Positions 45,111-54,520 are shown, numbered from the stretch's first letter. The stretch is DNA of 64,000 nucleotides from Halonotius aquaticus (GCF_003605575.1 NZ_QKNY01000005.1:124001-188000); one strand, 5' to 3'. Notes: generated by a model from the letters alone, not told the origin. A program made the numbers and translations.

Positions 45111-46883
45111 CTATTTCAGCCGGTAAATCCGCGCTTCCCACGGCCGCAGATCGAAGGCTTCGGCGTCGACATCGGTCGCGCGCTCGTCGGCCCCGTAGTT
45201 ACACAGCAGGAGTTCGGCCTCCATGTCGTGAGGGTTGAAATCGACCTCGTACTCCGGAATCCAGGTGTGGCCCTCCCACTCGGCGAAGTTGAGCGTGACC
45301 AGCAGTCGCTCGTCGCCCAGCGTGCGCACGTACGACCAGACCTCCTCGTGGTCGTTGATCAGCACCTCGTAGTCGCCGTAGACCATCACGTCGCTCACGT
45401 CACTGTCCTTCCGGAGCTCCATCAGCTCGCGGTAGTAGTGCCAGATCGAATCCTCGTCGGCGCGGGCGGCCTCGACGTTGATCTCGTCGTGGTTCGGGTT
45501 GACGCCGATCCACGGCTCGCCGTCGGTGAAGCCGGCGTGCTCGCTGTCGTCCCACTGCATCGGCGTCCGGGCGTTATCGCGGCTGTTGTGCCGTAGGCCG
45601 TGTTTGATGTCGTCGAAGTTCTCGATCTCGCCGCTCTCTAAGGCGTTCCGCACGGGGTTTATCGTCTCCACGTCGCGGAACTCATCCAGCGAGTCGAAGG
45701 GGTAGTTCGTCATGCCGATTTCCGCGCCCTGGAAGATGTACGGCGTCCCACGCAGGGTGAAGATCAGCGTCGCCAGCAGCTTCGCGGACTCCTCACGGTA
45801 CTCGCCGTCGTTGCCAAAGCGGGAGACCAGCCGCGGCTGGTCGTGATTGCTCAGGTAGATCGAGTTCCATCCATCCTCGGCGAGCCCGTACTGCCAGCGA
45901 TTAAACGAGTCTCGCAGGTCGTTGAGCGTCCACTCGTTGGTTTCCCAGATCTCGCCGCCGTGATCCAGCAAGACGTGATCGAAGTGGAACAGCGTCGACA
46001 GCGGCCCGTCGCGGCCGACGTAGTCGATGGCGGTCTCCATATCCATCCGGCCCATCATCTCGCCGAGGGCGAACACGTCCCGACCTTCGAGCACGCGGTC
46101 GTGCATGGTGTCGAGGAACTCCTGCATCCGCGGCCCGTCGAAGGTCTCCCAGACCTCGGTGCTGTTCAGCGGCGGATCGTGTTTGGTGACCGAATCCGGC
46201 TTTGAGAGAAGGTTGATCACGTCCATCCGGAAGCCGTCGATGCCCTTGTCGAGCCACCATTCCATCATCTCAAAGATCTCGTCCCGCACGTCGGGGTTCT
46301 CCCAGTTCAGGTCGGGCTGTTTCTCGTCGAACAGATGGAGATACCACTTGCCAACATCCTCGTCGTAAGCCCACGCCGGGCCGCCGAAGAAGGACTCCCA
46401 CTCGTTTGGTGGGGCTTCGTCCTCAGGGCCGAGATGGCCGGTGAAGCCCCCGACATCAGTGCGGCCGTTCTTCCAGATGTAGTAGTCGTGGTAGTCGCTG
46501 TCGGGATCGCGGGCGTTGACGAACCACTCGTGTTCGTCGGAGGTGTGGTTGACCACGAGATCCATGATGAGCTTGATATCGCGGTCGTGGAGGCCATCCA
46601 GCAGTTCCTCCCAATCCTCCATCGTCCCGAACTCGTCCATGATCGACTGGTAGTCGGCGATATCGTAGCCGTTGTCGGCGTTTGGTGACTCATACACCGG
46701 GTTGAGCCAGATGATGTCGACGCCAAGATCGTCGAGATAGTCGAGTTTCTCGATGATCCCCGGGATATCACCGATCCCATCGCCGTTTGTATCATTAAAA
46801 CTTCGAGGATAGATCTGATAAATAACCGATTCTTTCCACCACGCACGGTCAAGAAGCTGTTCGTCCGTCGTCGAGGCTGTCAT
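45111..46883 (-). CDS. GH13 alpha-glucosidase / oligo-1,6-glucosidase
   Basis: A 590-residue glycoside hydrolase family 13 enzyme with a (beta-alpha)8 barrel. WWKESVIYQIYPRSFNDTNGDG opens the barrel, MDLVVNHTSDEH is region I, and the catalytic triad is Asp221 (GFRMDVI), Glu275 (FALGEMMG) and Asp348 (YLSNHDQPR). The C-terminal beta domain follows from about residue 505. The GFRMDVIN motif and length fit the oligo-1,6-glucosidase/alpha-glucosidase subfamily, acting in the cytosol on maltose- or isomaltose-type sugars; no signal peptide is present. Exact specificity is uncertain. No sugar transporter lies beside it in this window. Confidence 0.92.
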   Translation of the reverse strand: MTASTTDEQLLDRAWWKESVIYQIYPRSFNDTNGDGIGDIPGIIEKLDYLDDLGVDIIWLNPVYESPNADNGYDIADYQSIMDEFGTMEDWEELLDGLHDRDIKLIMDLVVNHTSDEHEWFVNARDPDSDYHDYYIWKNGRTDVGGFTGHLGPEDEAPPNEWESFFGGPAWAYDEDVGKWYLHLFDEKQPDLNWENPDVRDEIFEMMEWWLDKGIDGFRMDVINLLSKPDSVTKHDPPLNSTEVWETFDGPRMQEFLDTMHDRVLEGRDVFALGEMMGRMDMETAIDYVGRDGPLSTLFHFDHVLLDHGGEIWETNEWTLNDLRDSFNRWQYGLAEDGWNSIYLSNHDQPRLVSRFGNDGEYREESAKLLATLIFTLRGTPYIFQGAEIGMTNYPFDSLDEFRDVETINPVRNALESGEIENFDDIKHGLRHNSRDNARTPMQWDDSEHAGFTDGEPWIGVNPNHDEINVEAARADEDSIWHYYRELMELRKDSDVSDVMVYGDYEVLINDHEEVWSYVRTLGDERLLVTLNFAEWEGHTWIPEYEVDFNPHDMEAELLLCNYGADERATDVDAEAFDLRPWEARIYRLK

Positions 46884-46906
46884 ATCTCACGTTGTTCGTC
46901 CGACTG

Positions 46907-46917
46907 CGTTAATACCT
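46907..46917 (-). promoter_or_regulatory. TATA box of the GH13 gene
   Basis: GTATTAACGC on the minus strand is centred about 28 nt before the ATG at 46883, a leaderless spacing. Confidence 0.5.
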
Positions 46918-46978
46918 ATGCTTCCGGCGACTATGGTGATGCGTGTGTTTTAGTATGCTACCGGCGAACAGTCAGCTA

Positions 46979-47152
46979 ATGACCGCACACGATCACGACG
47001 ATGAGGATCCGTTCGATCGACACGAGGGGGAGACGGCCAACCGTGTCACCGCCCCGATGCAGTCGTTCACCCGCCAGCAAGCGACGACCGGCGGGCTCAT
47101 TCTGCTTGTTGGCCTGCTCGTCGTCTTTGGGCTCCCGCTGATCGCGCTGTGA
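46979..47152 (+). CDS. Small His/Asp-rich single-pass membrane protein
   Basis: A 57-residue protein with an N-terminal charged part (MTAHDHDDEDPFDRHEGE), a conserved linker VTAPMQSFTRQQ, and one C-terminal membrane helix (GGLILLVGLLVVFGLPLIAL). It resembles the DUF7550 type of small haloarchaeal membrane proteins. The function is unknown. I chose ATG 46979, because 12 codons upstream from 46943 are not family-like. It is convergent with the ABC ATPase gene. Confidence 0.65.
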   Translation: MTAHDHDDEDPFDRHEGETANRVTAPMQSFTRQQATTGGLILLVGLLVVFGLPLIAL

Positions 47153-47164
47153 GCCGGCTGCCGG

Positions 47165-48382
47165 CTACAGGCTCTCGGTGAAAGAACAGAAGTCGCCGTT
47201 TTCTGAAACCGAACAACCCCGTGTTTCGCTGTCGACGCCGGGGCGTGGATACCACGCCAGCGGGTGGTCGGCGACGAGGTCGACGGTCACGCGCTCGCCG
47301 AGTTCGAAATCCTCGACGTGGTTATGCAGACAGTGGATCGTATCGCCGCTGTCGAGTTCGACCCGGTAGATGAACGACGGACCGACGTACTGCCGGGAGA
47401 CAACCTCTCCGTCGGTCTGGTCTTCATGCGCCCGACCCGCCCGCAGGTCATCAGGTCGCACAAGCACGTCGACGGCGATTCCCTCGTATTCGGCGGCGTA
47501 GCCGTCGAGGGTTCGGGCATCGAAGGCACCGATCCCGGTTTTGACGGTGTCGTCGTGAACGTACGCCGTCAGGAAGCTTGCCCGCCCGAGGAAGGAGGCC
47601 ACAAACCGAGATTTCGGCTGCTCGAAGACGCGTTCGGGCCGCCCAAGCTGTTCGATCTCGCCGTCGTTCATCACGGCGACACGATCGGAGATCGAGAGCG
47701 CTTCCTCCTGATCGTGGGTCACGGAGATCGCGGTGACGCCGGCCTCCTTGAGAATCGATCGTACCTCCTCGCGCATCTCGACCCGCAGCCGAACGTCGAG
47801 ATTCGAAAACGGCTCATCAAGCAACAGTACTTCGGGTTTAGGCGCGAGCGAGCGGGCGAGCGCGACGCGCTGTTTTTGCCCGCCAGATAGCTGATCAGGA
47901 GATTTCTCGCCGTGATCGGGCATATTGACCAGCTCCAGGAGCTCATCGACGCGGGCTTCGGTGTCGACAGCGTCCATGTCCTCCAGTCCGAAGGCGATGT
48001 TTTCTCGCACCGAGAGATGCGGAAACAGCGCGAAGTCCTGAAAGACGATCCCAACGTCGCGTTCCTCGGGATCGGTCGCCTCGGCTGGCCTTGCCACCGG
48101 CTCGTCGTTGAGCGTGATTTCGCCGGCTGTCGGCGTTTCAAGCCCAGCCAGCAGCCGGAGGGTCGTCGTTTTTCCGCAGCCGGAGGGGCCGAGTAGCGTG
48201 AGGAGCTCGCCGCGTTCGACAGCGAGGGAAATCTCGTTGACGGCGGTCTCCTTGCTGAACTCCTTGGTCACCCCATCAAGTTCGAGAATCGGATCGTCGA
48301 CGGTCGATTCCGACTCATCCGGCATCGTCGGGTGCTCGGCGTCCTGTGCGACCGCGCCGTGCATGAGTGAGTTGTTTGCCAT
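47165..48382 (-). CDS. ABC transporter ATPase, iron/polyamine type
   Basis: A 405-residue ATPase of the FbpC/PotA-like group. Walker A is GPSGCGKTTT at about residues 65-74, the Q-loop FQDFALF, the signature LSGGQKQR, Walker B VLLLDEPFSNLD and the H-loop VTHDQEEAL. Residues about 270-380 are a TOBE-like domain (VLVRPDDLRAGR, VVSRQYVGPSFIYRVEL). It lies alone: no permease or binding protein is adjacent here. A DtxR-like palindrome 82 nt upstream suggests iron control, hence an Fe(III) ATPase. ATGs at codons 7 and 20 are alternative starts; the 35-residue N-terminal extension is unusual. Confidence 0.85.
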   Translation of the reverse strand: MANNSLMHGAVAQDAEHPTMPDESESTVDDPILELDGVTKEFSKETAVNEISLAVERGELLTLLGPSGCGKTTTLRLLAGLETPTAGEITLNDEPVARPAEATDPEERDVGIVFQDFALFPHLSVRENIAFGLEDMDAVDTEARVDELLELVNMPDHGEKSPDQLSGGQKQRVALARSLAPKPEVLLLDEPFSNLDVRLRVEMREEVRSILKEAGVTAISVTHDQEEALSISDRVAVMNDGEIEQLGRPERVFEQPKSRFVASFLGRASFLTAYVHDDTVKTGIGAFDARTLDGYAAEYEGIAVDVLVRPDDLRAGRAHEDQTDGEVVSRQYVGPSFIYRVELDSGDTIHCLHNHVEDFELGERVTVDLVADHPLAWYPRPGVDSETRGCSVSENGDFCSFTESL

Positions 48383-48705
48383 AGCGATTCGAAATGAAGC
48401 AACTCCACAGCCAGCGACGAGGTCGCCGGTGGCGTGGTGGCTCCGTTCTTGCTGTCACACTACTTTAGGATCTCCTAAAAGCATGTCGGCTTCCGTCCCA
48501 CCGGCCACACCAACAGGGTCTTTACCGGCTGTCGCCTCGACTGTGGTGAAGCAACAGGGTGTCGACGTAGGATACCGACACCCTCGCGCTTCAACCCTAC
48601 TACCGCGAGCGACAGCACTAGCTCCGTTTACAGACAGCAGTTTGCGGCACTCTGTCCGCGAATGTTCTCCCGTCAGCAGCCGGTCGAGCCGACTGCCACA
48701 GCCAT
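48383..48705 (-). other. Gene-free region between purL and the ABC ATPase
   Basis: This 323-nt stretch holds the DtxR-like palindrome (48464-48480) and, nearer purL, a perfect 8-bp inverted repeat with an 11-nt loop, GGGTGTCG (48557-48564) and CGACACCC (48576-48583). The repeat lies 123 nt past the purL stop and may end the purL transcript. I see no other gene. Confidence 0.5.
48464..48480 (-). promoter_or_regulatory. DtxR/SirR-type iron-regulator palindrome
   Basis: TTTTAGGAGATCCTAAA on the minus strand is a near-perfect palindrome (TTTAGG-AGAT-CCTAAA). It resembles the TTAGG...CCTAA operators of metal-dependent DtxR-family repressors found before haloarchaeal iron-uptake genes. It sits 82 nt before the ABC ATPase start. 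Confidence 0.6.
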
Positions 48706-50895
48706 TTACTCCAGCGTCTCGGGGATCACATCTCGCAGGTCGGCGACCGCCTCCGATTCGAGTTCGACCGTTTCGTCGCCGACCGTCAACGACAACTCAC
48801 CATCAGCGGTCGCTTCGCCGAGCGATTCGACCGCGGCGACGCCATCGAACGCTTCGCGCACGCTCTCGGGATCGGTCGTCTCGATGACGACCCGGCCGGG
48901 CGTTTCGTCGAACAGCGCGACCGCGTCGTCGACGGCTACATCGGCACCGGCGTCGGCCGTCAGCAACTCCGCCAGCGTGACCGCCAGCCCGCCGTGACTC
49001 ACGTCGTGGGTCGCCAGCGTTGACTCGTCGCGGGCGACCTCGGCGATCGTGGCGACGAGGTCGGCGGGGTTTTCGGGCAGTTCGGGGAAGGCGTCGCTAC
49101 CGCCGACGGCGTTGAGATATTCGGAGCCACCGAGGGCATCGCCAGCGTCGCCGACGAGCAGTAGTTCGCCTTCACCGCTGAGCGCGGCCGGCGGGGCGTC
49201 GTAGCCGGCTTTCGTGCCGACCATCGCCAGCGTCGGCGTCGGTGGGATCGGTCCCGCTTCGGAATCGTTGTACAGCGAGACATTGCCGCCGACCACCGGT
49301 GTCGAGAGGTCGGCACACATCTCCGCGAGACCGTCGACGATGCCCTTGAAGCCGCCGTACACGTCGGGTTTCTCGGGGTTGCCGCCGTTGAGACAGTCGA
49401 CCGCGGCCAGCGGGACTGCCCCTTTGGCGGCGATGTTGGTCGCGTTTTCGAGGGCGACTGCTCGTGCGCCGCCGTAAGGGTCGGCTGTCGTCCAGTTCGG
49501 ATTCGCGCCCGACGAGATGGCGAGACCGGTTCCCGCACCCGTTGTGTCGTCGGCGTCGCCGCTCGTCTCCCGAACCGCCATGATCGCCGCGTCGTCACCG
49601 GGCTTCATCGCAGTTCGGAGGCCGACCTCGTGGTCGTACTGCCGATAGACCCACCGCTTGGAGGCGGTGTTGGGGTTCGCAATGACGGCCTCGATTGCCG
49701 CGTCGAGATCGGCGTCCGGCAGGTCGTGCTCGGCGGGTTCGGGAGCCACGCTGTCGAGGTCGTTCATCGGCGCGCCCTCCGCGAGGAATTCGGGGTCGAC
49801 ATCGACGACGACCTCGCCGTCGAACGTACAGGTGTAGTTGCCCTCGCTGACCTCGCCGATCACCGAGCAGCCAAGGTCGAACCGGTCGGCGATCTCCGCC
49901 ACGCGGTCGACATCCTCGGGGGCGACCTCGTAGCACATCCGCTCTTGGGATTCTGCCAAGAGGATTTCCAGCGCGTTCATGTTGGGTTCCCGTTGGTGGA
50001 CGCGATCCAACGCGATGTCCGCGCCGAAGCCGCCCTTAGCGACGAGTTCGGAGGACGCCCCACCGAGGCCGGCCGCCCCGAGGTCGCGGGCCGACTGAAC
50101 CAGGTTTTCGTCGATCAGCGTCTCGCTGGCTTCGATGAGCAGTTTTTCGCTGTAGGGGTCGCCGACCTGGACGGCTGGGCGATCCTCGGTTTCGGCGTCC
50201 TCGTCGAGATCTTCGCTGGCAAACGACGCGCCGCCGAGGCCGTCGCGGCCGGTGGCGTTGCCAAAGAGAACCAGCTTGTTGCCGGCCTGTTGAGCTTCGG
50301 CGGTCACGACGCGTTCCTCGTCGGTCAGGCCGACGCAAGCAACGTTGACCAGTGGGTTGCCGACGTAGTCGGCGTGGAAATCGACGCTGCCGGCGACCGT
50401 CGGGACGCCGATGGAGTTGCCGTAGTCGCTAATCCCCTCGACAACACCTTCGAAAAGATACTGAGAGTGTTCGCGGTCGAAGGAGCCGAAATAGAGGCTG
50501 TCGGCCAGCGCGATCGGATACGCGCCCATCGACAGCGTATCGCGGACGATGCCGCCGACGCCGGTGGCCGCGCCGTCGTAGGGATCGACGTAGCTCGGGT
50601 GGTTGTGGCTCTCGATACCCAGCGTGATGTAGGTCTCGCTGTAGTCGTCGCGTGTGCGCTCGCTTGCGGGCGTGTCGGCGGCGTCGGGTTCGGGGACAGC
50701 GATGACGGCGGCGTCGTCGCCGGGGCCGATGACGACTTGGCTCCCCTCGCTGTCAAAGGCCCCAAGCAGGGGCCGCGAGGAGCGATAGGCGCAGTGCTCG
50801 CTCCAGAGATTTTCGAAGAGATTCGCCTCGGCGGGCGTCGGCTCACGGCCGAGCTCGGCGGTGATCAACTCGCGGTCGGACTCCAGGAGACTCAT
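48706..50895 (-). CDS. purL: Phosphoribosylformylglycinamidine synthase II (PurL)
   Basis: A 729-residue small-type PurL, the ATP-dependent synthetase subunit that works with PurS and PurQ in the fourth step of purine synthesis. Conserved blocks are [59 protein letters not shown]-like segments, and [13 protein letters not shown] in the second half. The ATG is at 50893-50895. purS and purQ are not beside it. The length matches PurL of archaea and Bacillus rather than the 1300-residue fused form. Confidence 0.95.
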   Translation of the reverse strand: MSLLESDRELITAELGREPTPAEANLFENLWSEHCAYRSSRPLLGAFDSEGSQVVIGPGDDAAVIAVPEPDAADTPASERTRDDYSETYITLGIESHNHPSYVDPYDGAATGVGGIVRDTLSMGAYPIALADSLYFGSFDREHSQYLFEGVVEGISDYGNSIGVPTVAGSVDFHADYVGNPLVNVACVGLTDEERVVTAEAQQAGNKLVLFGNATGRDGLGGASFASEDLDEDAETEDRPAVQVGDPYSEKLLIEASETLIDENLVQSARDLGAAGLGGASSELVAKGGFGADIALDRVHQREPNMNALEILLAESQERMCYEVAPEDVDRVAEIADRFDLGCSVIGEVSEGNYTCTFDGEVVVDVDPEFLAEGAPMNDLDSVAPEPAEHDLPDADLDAAIEAVIANPNTASKRWVYRQYDHEVGLRTAMKPGDDAAIMAVRETSGDADDTTGAGTGLAISSGANPNWTTADPYGGARAVALENATNIAAKGAVPLAAVDCLNGGNPEKPDVYGGFKGIVDGLAEMCADLSTPVVGGNVSLYNDSEAGPIPPTPTLAMVGTKAGYDAPPAALSGEGELLLVGDAGDALGGSEYLNAVGGSDAFPELPENPADLVATIAEVARDESTLATHDVSHGGLAVTLAELLTADAGADVAVDDAVALFDETPGRVVIETTDPESVREAFDGVAAVESLGEATADGELSLTVGDETVELESEAVADLRDVIPETLE

Positions 50896-50975
50896 TTGGC
50901 CTCCCTTTCGAACCGCCGGCTTAATCTCTTTTCATGTTCGGGATGCGGTCGCAAAAATGGGGCTGCAGTGTCGAT

Positions 50976-51221
50976 TTACTCGAAGAGCTCGTCGACCGCG
51001 TCCTCGGCGGCATCGATCGCCGCGTCGGCGACCGCCTCGGGGTCGGCTTCGGCATCGTCGACCGTGTTCAGGTAGATATCGAGATCCAACACGCCATCCT
51101 CGAAGGTGACGGTGATATCGAGATCCGTGATCGCGGAGTTCGCAAACCGCGAGAGGATCAGCCCCTCGGCGGCCTCCGCAGCGGTGGTGACGACCGTTTC
51201 GTCGTCCGGTTCCGTACTCAT
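50976..51221 (-). CDS. DUF3194 family protein
   Basis: An 81-residue acidic protein of the archaeal DUF3194 type: VVTTAAEAAEGLILSRFANSAITDLDITVTFEDGVLDLDIYLN, then an Ala/Asp-rich C-terminal helix. The function is unknown. It abuts the prefoldin-beta gene (its ATG follows that stop directly), and this pairing is conserved in archaea, suggesting a chaperone- or translation-linked role. Confidence 0.8.
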   Translation of the reverse strand: MSTEPDDETVVTTAAEAAEGLILSRFANSAITDLDITVTFEDGVLDLDIYLNTVDDAEADPEAVADAAIDAAEDAVDELFE

Positions 51222-51614
51222 TTACGCGCCGCCGGCGCCGCCCGGACCGGCCGGGCCGCCCGCGCCACCCGCGCCGCCGAGCATCTGCTGGAGCTCGTCC
51301 TGCAGGCTCTCGAATTTCTCTTGGACTTTCGTCTCCTGTTTGTCGAGCTGTTCGGCGCGGACTTCGAGATCCTCGACTTTCTCTTCGAGTTTGTCGGATG
51401 CCGACGCGTAGTCGGTCTCGATGAGGAGTTCGCCGACCTCGCGGTACATCGTCGCGTCGTCGTCAACGTCGTCGAGGGCGTCGAGTGCGGCCTTGGTCTC
51501 GGTCAGTGTGGACTCGGTCTGCTGTTTCTGCTCGGAGACCTCCTGGGCGGTCTCTTGAAGATCCTGCAGCGTTTCGAGTTTGTCCTGCGCTTCCGGCGGT
51601 AGGTTACCCTGCAT
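51222..51614 (-). CDS. pfdB: Prefoldin subunit beta
   Basis: A 130-residue beta subunit of the hexameric co-chaperone prefoldin. Two long coiled-coil helices (residues about 8-45 and 75-112) flank the central beta hairpin ([17 protein letters not shown]). The C-terminus is a Gly/Ala/Pro tail ([18 protein letters not shown]) not needed for the fold. I chose ATG 51612-51614 ([17 protein letters not shown]), the family start. DUF3194 is directly downstream. Confidence 0.93.
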   Translation of the reverse strand: MQGNLPPEAQDKLETLQDLQETAQEVSEQKQQTESTLTETKAALDALDDVDDDATMYREVGELLIETDYASASDKLEEKVEDLEVRAEQLDKQETKVQEKFESLQDELQQMLGGAGGAGGPAGPGGAGGA

Positions 51615-51638
51615 ACCCCACTGGATGGTCGCCACATG

Positions 51639-51687
51639 GAAAAAGCCATGCAATTCCGACGGCCGTCTGATCGACAGACGGCGTCGG
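51639..51687 (-). terminator. Hairpin terminator after pcc1
   Basis: CCGAC-GG-CCGTCTG-ATCGA-CAGACGG-C-GTCGG (51656-51687) makes a long stem with a 5-nt loop. Reading on the minus strand, a run of five T follows a few bases later (51640-51644). It lies between pcc1 and prefoldin-beta. Confidence 0.5.
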
Positions 51688-51773
51688 GATCGTGTCGAAT
51701 CTAACCGGTGTCGGCTCTCGACAGCGGTGGCATTCTGGGCAGTTATCTCCGCGTGGCCACTGTGGCGTGCCGA

Positions 51774-52028
51774 TCAGGCCAGTATGTCGTCGGCGACCGT
51801 TTCGGCGGTCGCCACGTAGCGACACCAACTGTTGATCCCGGCGCGAAGCGCGACGCGGTCGGTCGCGCTGATCTCGACGGTGAGGATAGCCGCGTCGCGG
51901 TCGACGCTCACTGTCGAGCGATCCTCGTCGAGTTCACCGACCTCGACAGCGATGCTGCGTTCGACCCGCTGTGCGGCTGTCGCTGTCGGATACTCAAAAC
52001 GCAACTGCGTAGAATGAAGCTGTGACAC
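51774..52028 (-). CDS. pcc1: KEOPS complex subunit Pcc1
   Basis: An 84-residue small subunit of the KEOPS complex, which adds threonylcarbamoyl (t6A) to tRNAs reading ANN codons. It matches the Pcc1 pattern: strands HSTQLRFEYPTATAAQRVERSIAVE, ILTVEISATDRVALRAGINSWCRYV and a C-terminal helix. In archaea pcc1 usually sits with rpoP and rpl37ae, as here. rpoP ends 8 nt upstream, so the three genes form one transcription unit. Confidence 0.88.
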   Translation of the reverse strand: MSQLHSTQLRFEYPTATAAQRVERSIAVEVGELDEDRSTVSVDRDAAILTVEISATDRVALRAGINSWCRYVATAETVADDILA

Positions 52029-52036
52029 GACCGCCG

Positions 52037-52171
52037 TCAGTGGACGTCGACTTCCTTGATGCCGCCGCCGCGTTCCTTCAGGAGGACGCGGTGCCCGCAG
52101 TACGGACAGCGAACGCCGCCGTACTCATCGAGCGTTACGTCGCGTTTACAGCGCGAGCACTTGTAGCTCAT
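52037..52171 (-). CDS. rpoP: DNA-directed RNA polymerase subunit P (Rpo12)
   Basis: A 44-residue homologue of eukaryotic Rpb12. The single zinc site is formed by Cys5, Cys8 (MSYKCSRCK) and Cys22, Cys25 (VRCPYCGH). The rest ([16 protein letters not shown]) is the usual C-terminal tail contacting subunits B and D. The ATG is at 52169-52171, just 2 nt after the rpl37ae stop. The gene is short and easily missed by length filters. Confidence 0.95.
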   Translation of the reverse strand: MSYKCSRCKRDVTLDEYGGVRCPYCGHRVLLKERGGGIKEVDVH

Positions 52172-52173
52172 TC

Positions 52174-52443
52174 TTACTCCTCGTCTTCGGCGAGGGCGGC
52201 GCGGATCGAACGAGTTGCCTGCTGGCCGCCGGGGGTCTGGGGCTTGTAGGCACCGCCGGTGAACTTCTCGCCGGTTTCCTCGTTGACCCAGATGCCGGTG
52301 CCGACGCGGGTGACATCGTCGCCGTCGACCTCGGCGTCCTGCATTCCTGCTTCGATTTCCTTGACTCGTTTGCGGGAGACACGCCCGTACCGGGCACCAA
52401 ATCGGCCGGCACTGCCGGTGGATCGTGCTTTGTCCTCAGCCAT
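52174..52443 (-). CDS. rpl37ae: 50S ribosomal protein L37Ae lacking its zinc ribbon
   Basis: An 89-residue protein identified by the conserved [21 protein letters not shown] start and TGGAYKPQT...[12 protein letters not shown] end. In L37Ae (eL43) of other archaea and eukaryotes the middle holds a C-x2-C...C-x2-C zinc ribbon. Here the corresponding stretch, residues 36-60 ([20 protein letters not shown], then ETGEK), has no cysteine, and neither has the whole protein. The flanks are intact and rpoP and pcc1 follow, so this looks like a real, zinc-free L37Ae rather than a pseudogene. Confidence 0.92.
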   Translation of the reverse strand: MAEDKARSTGSAGRFGARYGRVSRKRVKEIEAGMQDAEVDGDDVTRVGTGIWVNEETGEKFTGGAYKPQTPGGQQATRSIRAALAEDEE

Positions 52444-52509
52444 AGTGCAACACGATACCGCCAGCGCGAATAAAAAGCTGTTGAGTCGGCCCGAAGGCCC
52501 CTGCCGCCG

Positions 52510-53244
52510 CTAGCGCTGTGTCGCCGCTTCGAGTCGCTCTCGTTCCGCACGCAGCAGCCGTTCCCACAGCCCAAACAGCGTGCTGTCGAGCCCGTAGGCC
52601 GCATCGATCTCCCGAACCCACGCGTCGTCGGCGAACAACGCAGCCTGAAACCGACGTACTCGCGGCGACAGCGACTCCCGGTGACCGGTGTAGCACGCGA
52701 GGCTCTCCTTGCGGGTGCGGTCAACCAACTCCTGTGGCACCACAATCCCGGACTCACGGGCAACGTGGACGAACCATTTGAGATGGAGGATCGCATCCGC
52801 GAGCACGAACCGCTCGCGGAATCCTGTGAGGTGGGTCGGCGCCGGTCGGCCGTCAACAAGGGCGTTGGCTGGTCGACTGAATCGCGGCACCGAGACGGAC
52901 AGCCCACGACAGTACGGGTCGGCGACCTGTCGCAGTCGGTACTCACAGTATCGTACCGGCCCCAGGAGGCTCACCTCATACCACAGCGGCAGCCACTCAC
53001 AGAACGGCTCGGAGAAGACGGCATCAGCCAGCAGGTCGGCCGCAATCGATCGCCGAACCGCGGGCGAAACCGACGCCGGTGGCCGCCCGTTCCGCATCGC
53101 CTCAACGCCGGCCTGGTAGTCGACGAACTCGGCGGTGTCGAACCCCATCTCGTCGGCGACGCCGTCGACGTATTCCGCGCCGATCCGGTACCAGTCGGCG
53201 AAATCCGCGGCGGTGTGAAGCCGGAGCAAGGAGAGAACGCTCAC
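52510..53244 (-). CDS. Hypothetical protein, alpha-helical
   Basis: A 244-residue protein of unknown function, predicted mostly helical, rich in Trp, Tyr and Arg (ADFADWYRIGAEYVDGVADEMGF, EPFCEWLPLWYEVSLLGPVRYCEYRLRQVAD, ILHLKWFVHVARESGI). There is no signal peptide or clear membrane helix. Its composition is less acidic than its neighbours. Its stop lies 66 nt upstream of the rpl37ae ATG on the same strand. It begins divergently, 101 nt from the rhodanese-MBL gene. Confidence 0.65.
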   Translation of the reverse strand: MSVLSLLRLHTAADFADWYRIGAEYVDGVADEMGFDTAEFVDYQAGVEAMRNGRPPASVSPAVRRSIAADLLADAVFSEPFCEWLPLWYEVSLLGPVRYCEYRLRQVADPYCRGLSVSVPRFSRPANALVDGRPAPTHLTGFRERFVLADAILHLKWFVHVARESGIVVPQELVDRTRKESLACYTGHRESLSPRVRRFQAALFADDAWVREIDAAYGLDSTLFGLWERLLRAERERLEAATQR

Positions 53245-53344
53245 ACCGGGTGTCCGGACGGGGCGGCCTTAGCGTCATCGACAGGATTCGAGCGCGGTGG
53301 CGAACCGACGGGAGACTTTTCGTCGCGCCCGCCGAGAGACAGGT

Positions 53345-54493
53345 ATGGGACAGTCGATCTCCGCCGAGACGTTCCGTGATCGCCTCGACGCCGGCGAGTC
53401 GCTGACGGTCGTCGACACCCGATCCGACGAGGGGTTCGTGGCGTGGCGGGTGCCCGGCGCGATCCAGTACCGCTACAACGCCTTTCAGGCGTTCGACCGC
53501 GCCGAGTTCGAGGCCGAAACCGGTCTCACCCCCGAGGACACGATCGTCACGATGTGTGCCAAGGGCCAAACCTCGGACGCGCTCGCCGACGATCTGACGG
53601 CGGCCGGCTACGAGGATGTCGCCGTCGTCGAAGGCGGGATGGAAGCCTGGAGCGCGGTCTACGACCACGTCACCATCGCCTACGAGGATTTCACCGTCGT
53701 CCAACTCCAACGCCGCGCGAAAGGCTGTCTGGGCTATGTCGTCGAACGCGACGGCGCGGCCGCGGTCATCGACGCGACACGGCACACCGATGAGTTCCGC
53801 GCCGCAGCCGACGCCGTCGACAGCGAGATCGTCGCCGTCTTCGATACCCACGTCCACGCCGACCACATCTCCGGCGGCCGCCAACTTGCCGACGAACGTG
53901 GCGTCCCCTACTACCTCGGCGCGGATGCCGCCGACCGCAGCGTCGCCTACGACTACGAGCCGCTTTCGGCCAACGAAGTCGTCCATGTCGGCGATCTCCC
54001 GATCAAGGCACTCTCGACACCCGGCCACACCTCCGAGATGGTGAGCTATCTGCTTGGCGATGAGGCCGTCGTCACGGGCGATACGATCTTCGTCGACAGC
54101 GTCGGGCGAACCGAACTCCAGTTCGGCGACGGCGAGGCGACGACCGGCGCGGAGCTGCTGTATGACTCGCTGCACCGCACGCTGTTGGCCGAACCCGACT
54201 CGGTGAACGTCCTGCCCGGCCACTTCTCGGTCGCCAGCGACGGAACCACACCGATCACCCACGGCGAGCCGGTGGATACGACAGTCGGCACCCTCCGGAC
54301 GGGGCTCGACGTGCTGCAGGCCGACCGCGAGAGCTTCATCGATCGCGTTACCGCGACGCTGCCCGAAAAGCCGCCGAACTACGAGGAAATCATCGGGATC
54401 AACAGCGGCCGTGAGACCGCTGACGACGAGCAGGCAGCTATCGAACTCGAACTCGGCCCGAACCGGTGTGCCGCCGAGATCGACGCCGACTGA
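53345..54493 (+). CDS. Rhodanese-metallo-beta-lactamase fusion (persulfide dioxygenase-like)
   Basis: A 382-residue two-domain enzyme. Residues 1-108 are a rhodanese domain with the catalytic Cys71 in TMCAKGQTSDAL. Residues about 115-340 are a metallo-beta-lactamase domain with His169-x-His171-x-Asp173-His174 (HVHADH), then TPGHTSEMV, GDTIFVD and LPGHF. The combination matches persulfide dioxygenase/glyoxalase-II-like proteins of sulfur detoxification, with the order reversed from the MBL-rhodanese type common in bacteria. I chose ATG 53345 (MGQSISAETFRDRLD), 16 codons inside the longest frame. Confidence 0.88.
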   Translation: MGQSISAETFRDRLDAGESLTVVDTRSDEGFVAWRVPGAIQYRYNAFQAFDRAEFEAETGLTPEDTIVTMCAKGQTSDALADDLTAAGYEDVAVVEGGMEAWSAVYDHVTIAYEDFTVVQLQRRAKGCLGYVVERDGAAAVIDATRHTDEFRAAADAVDSEIVAVFDTHVHADHISGGRQLADERGVPYYLGADAADRSVAYDYEPLSANEVVHVGDLPIKALSTPGHTSEMVSYLLGDEAVVTGDTIFVDSVGRTELQFGDGEATTGAELLYDSLHRTLLAEPDSVNVLPGHFSVASDGTTPITHGEPVDTTVGTLRTGLDVLQADRESFIDRVTATLPEKPPNYEEIIGINSGRETADDEQAAIELELGPNRCAAEIDAD

Positions 54494-54520
54494 GATCAGT
54501 TGGTCGCGGCCGGCGTGGGA

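Noticed and set aside
49630-51075. 481-codon open frame antisense to purL
   Set aside because: The purL frame has unmistakable family blocks over its whole length; the opposite frame has none.
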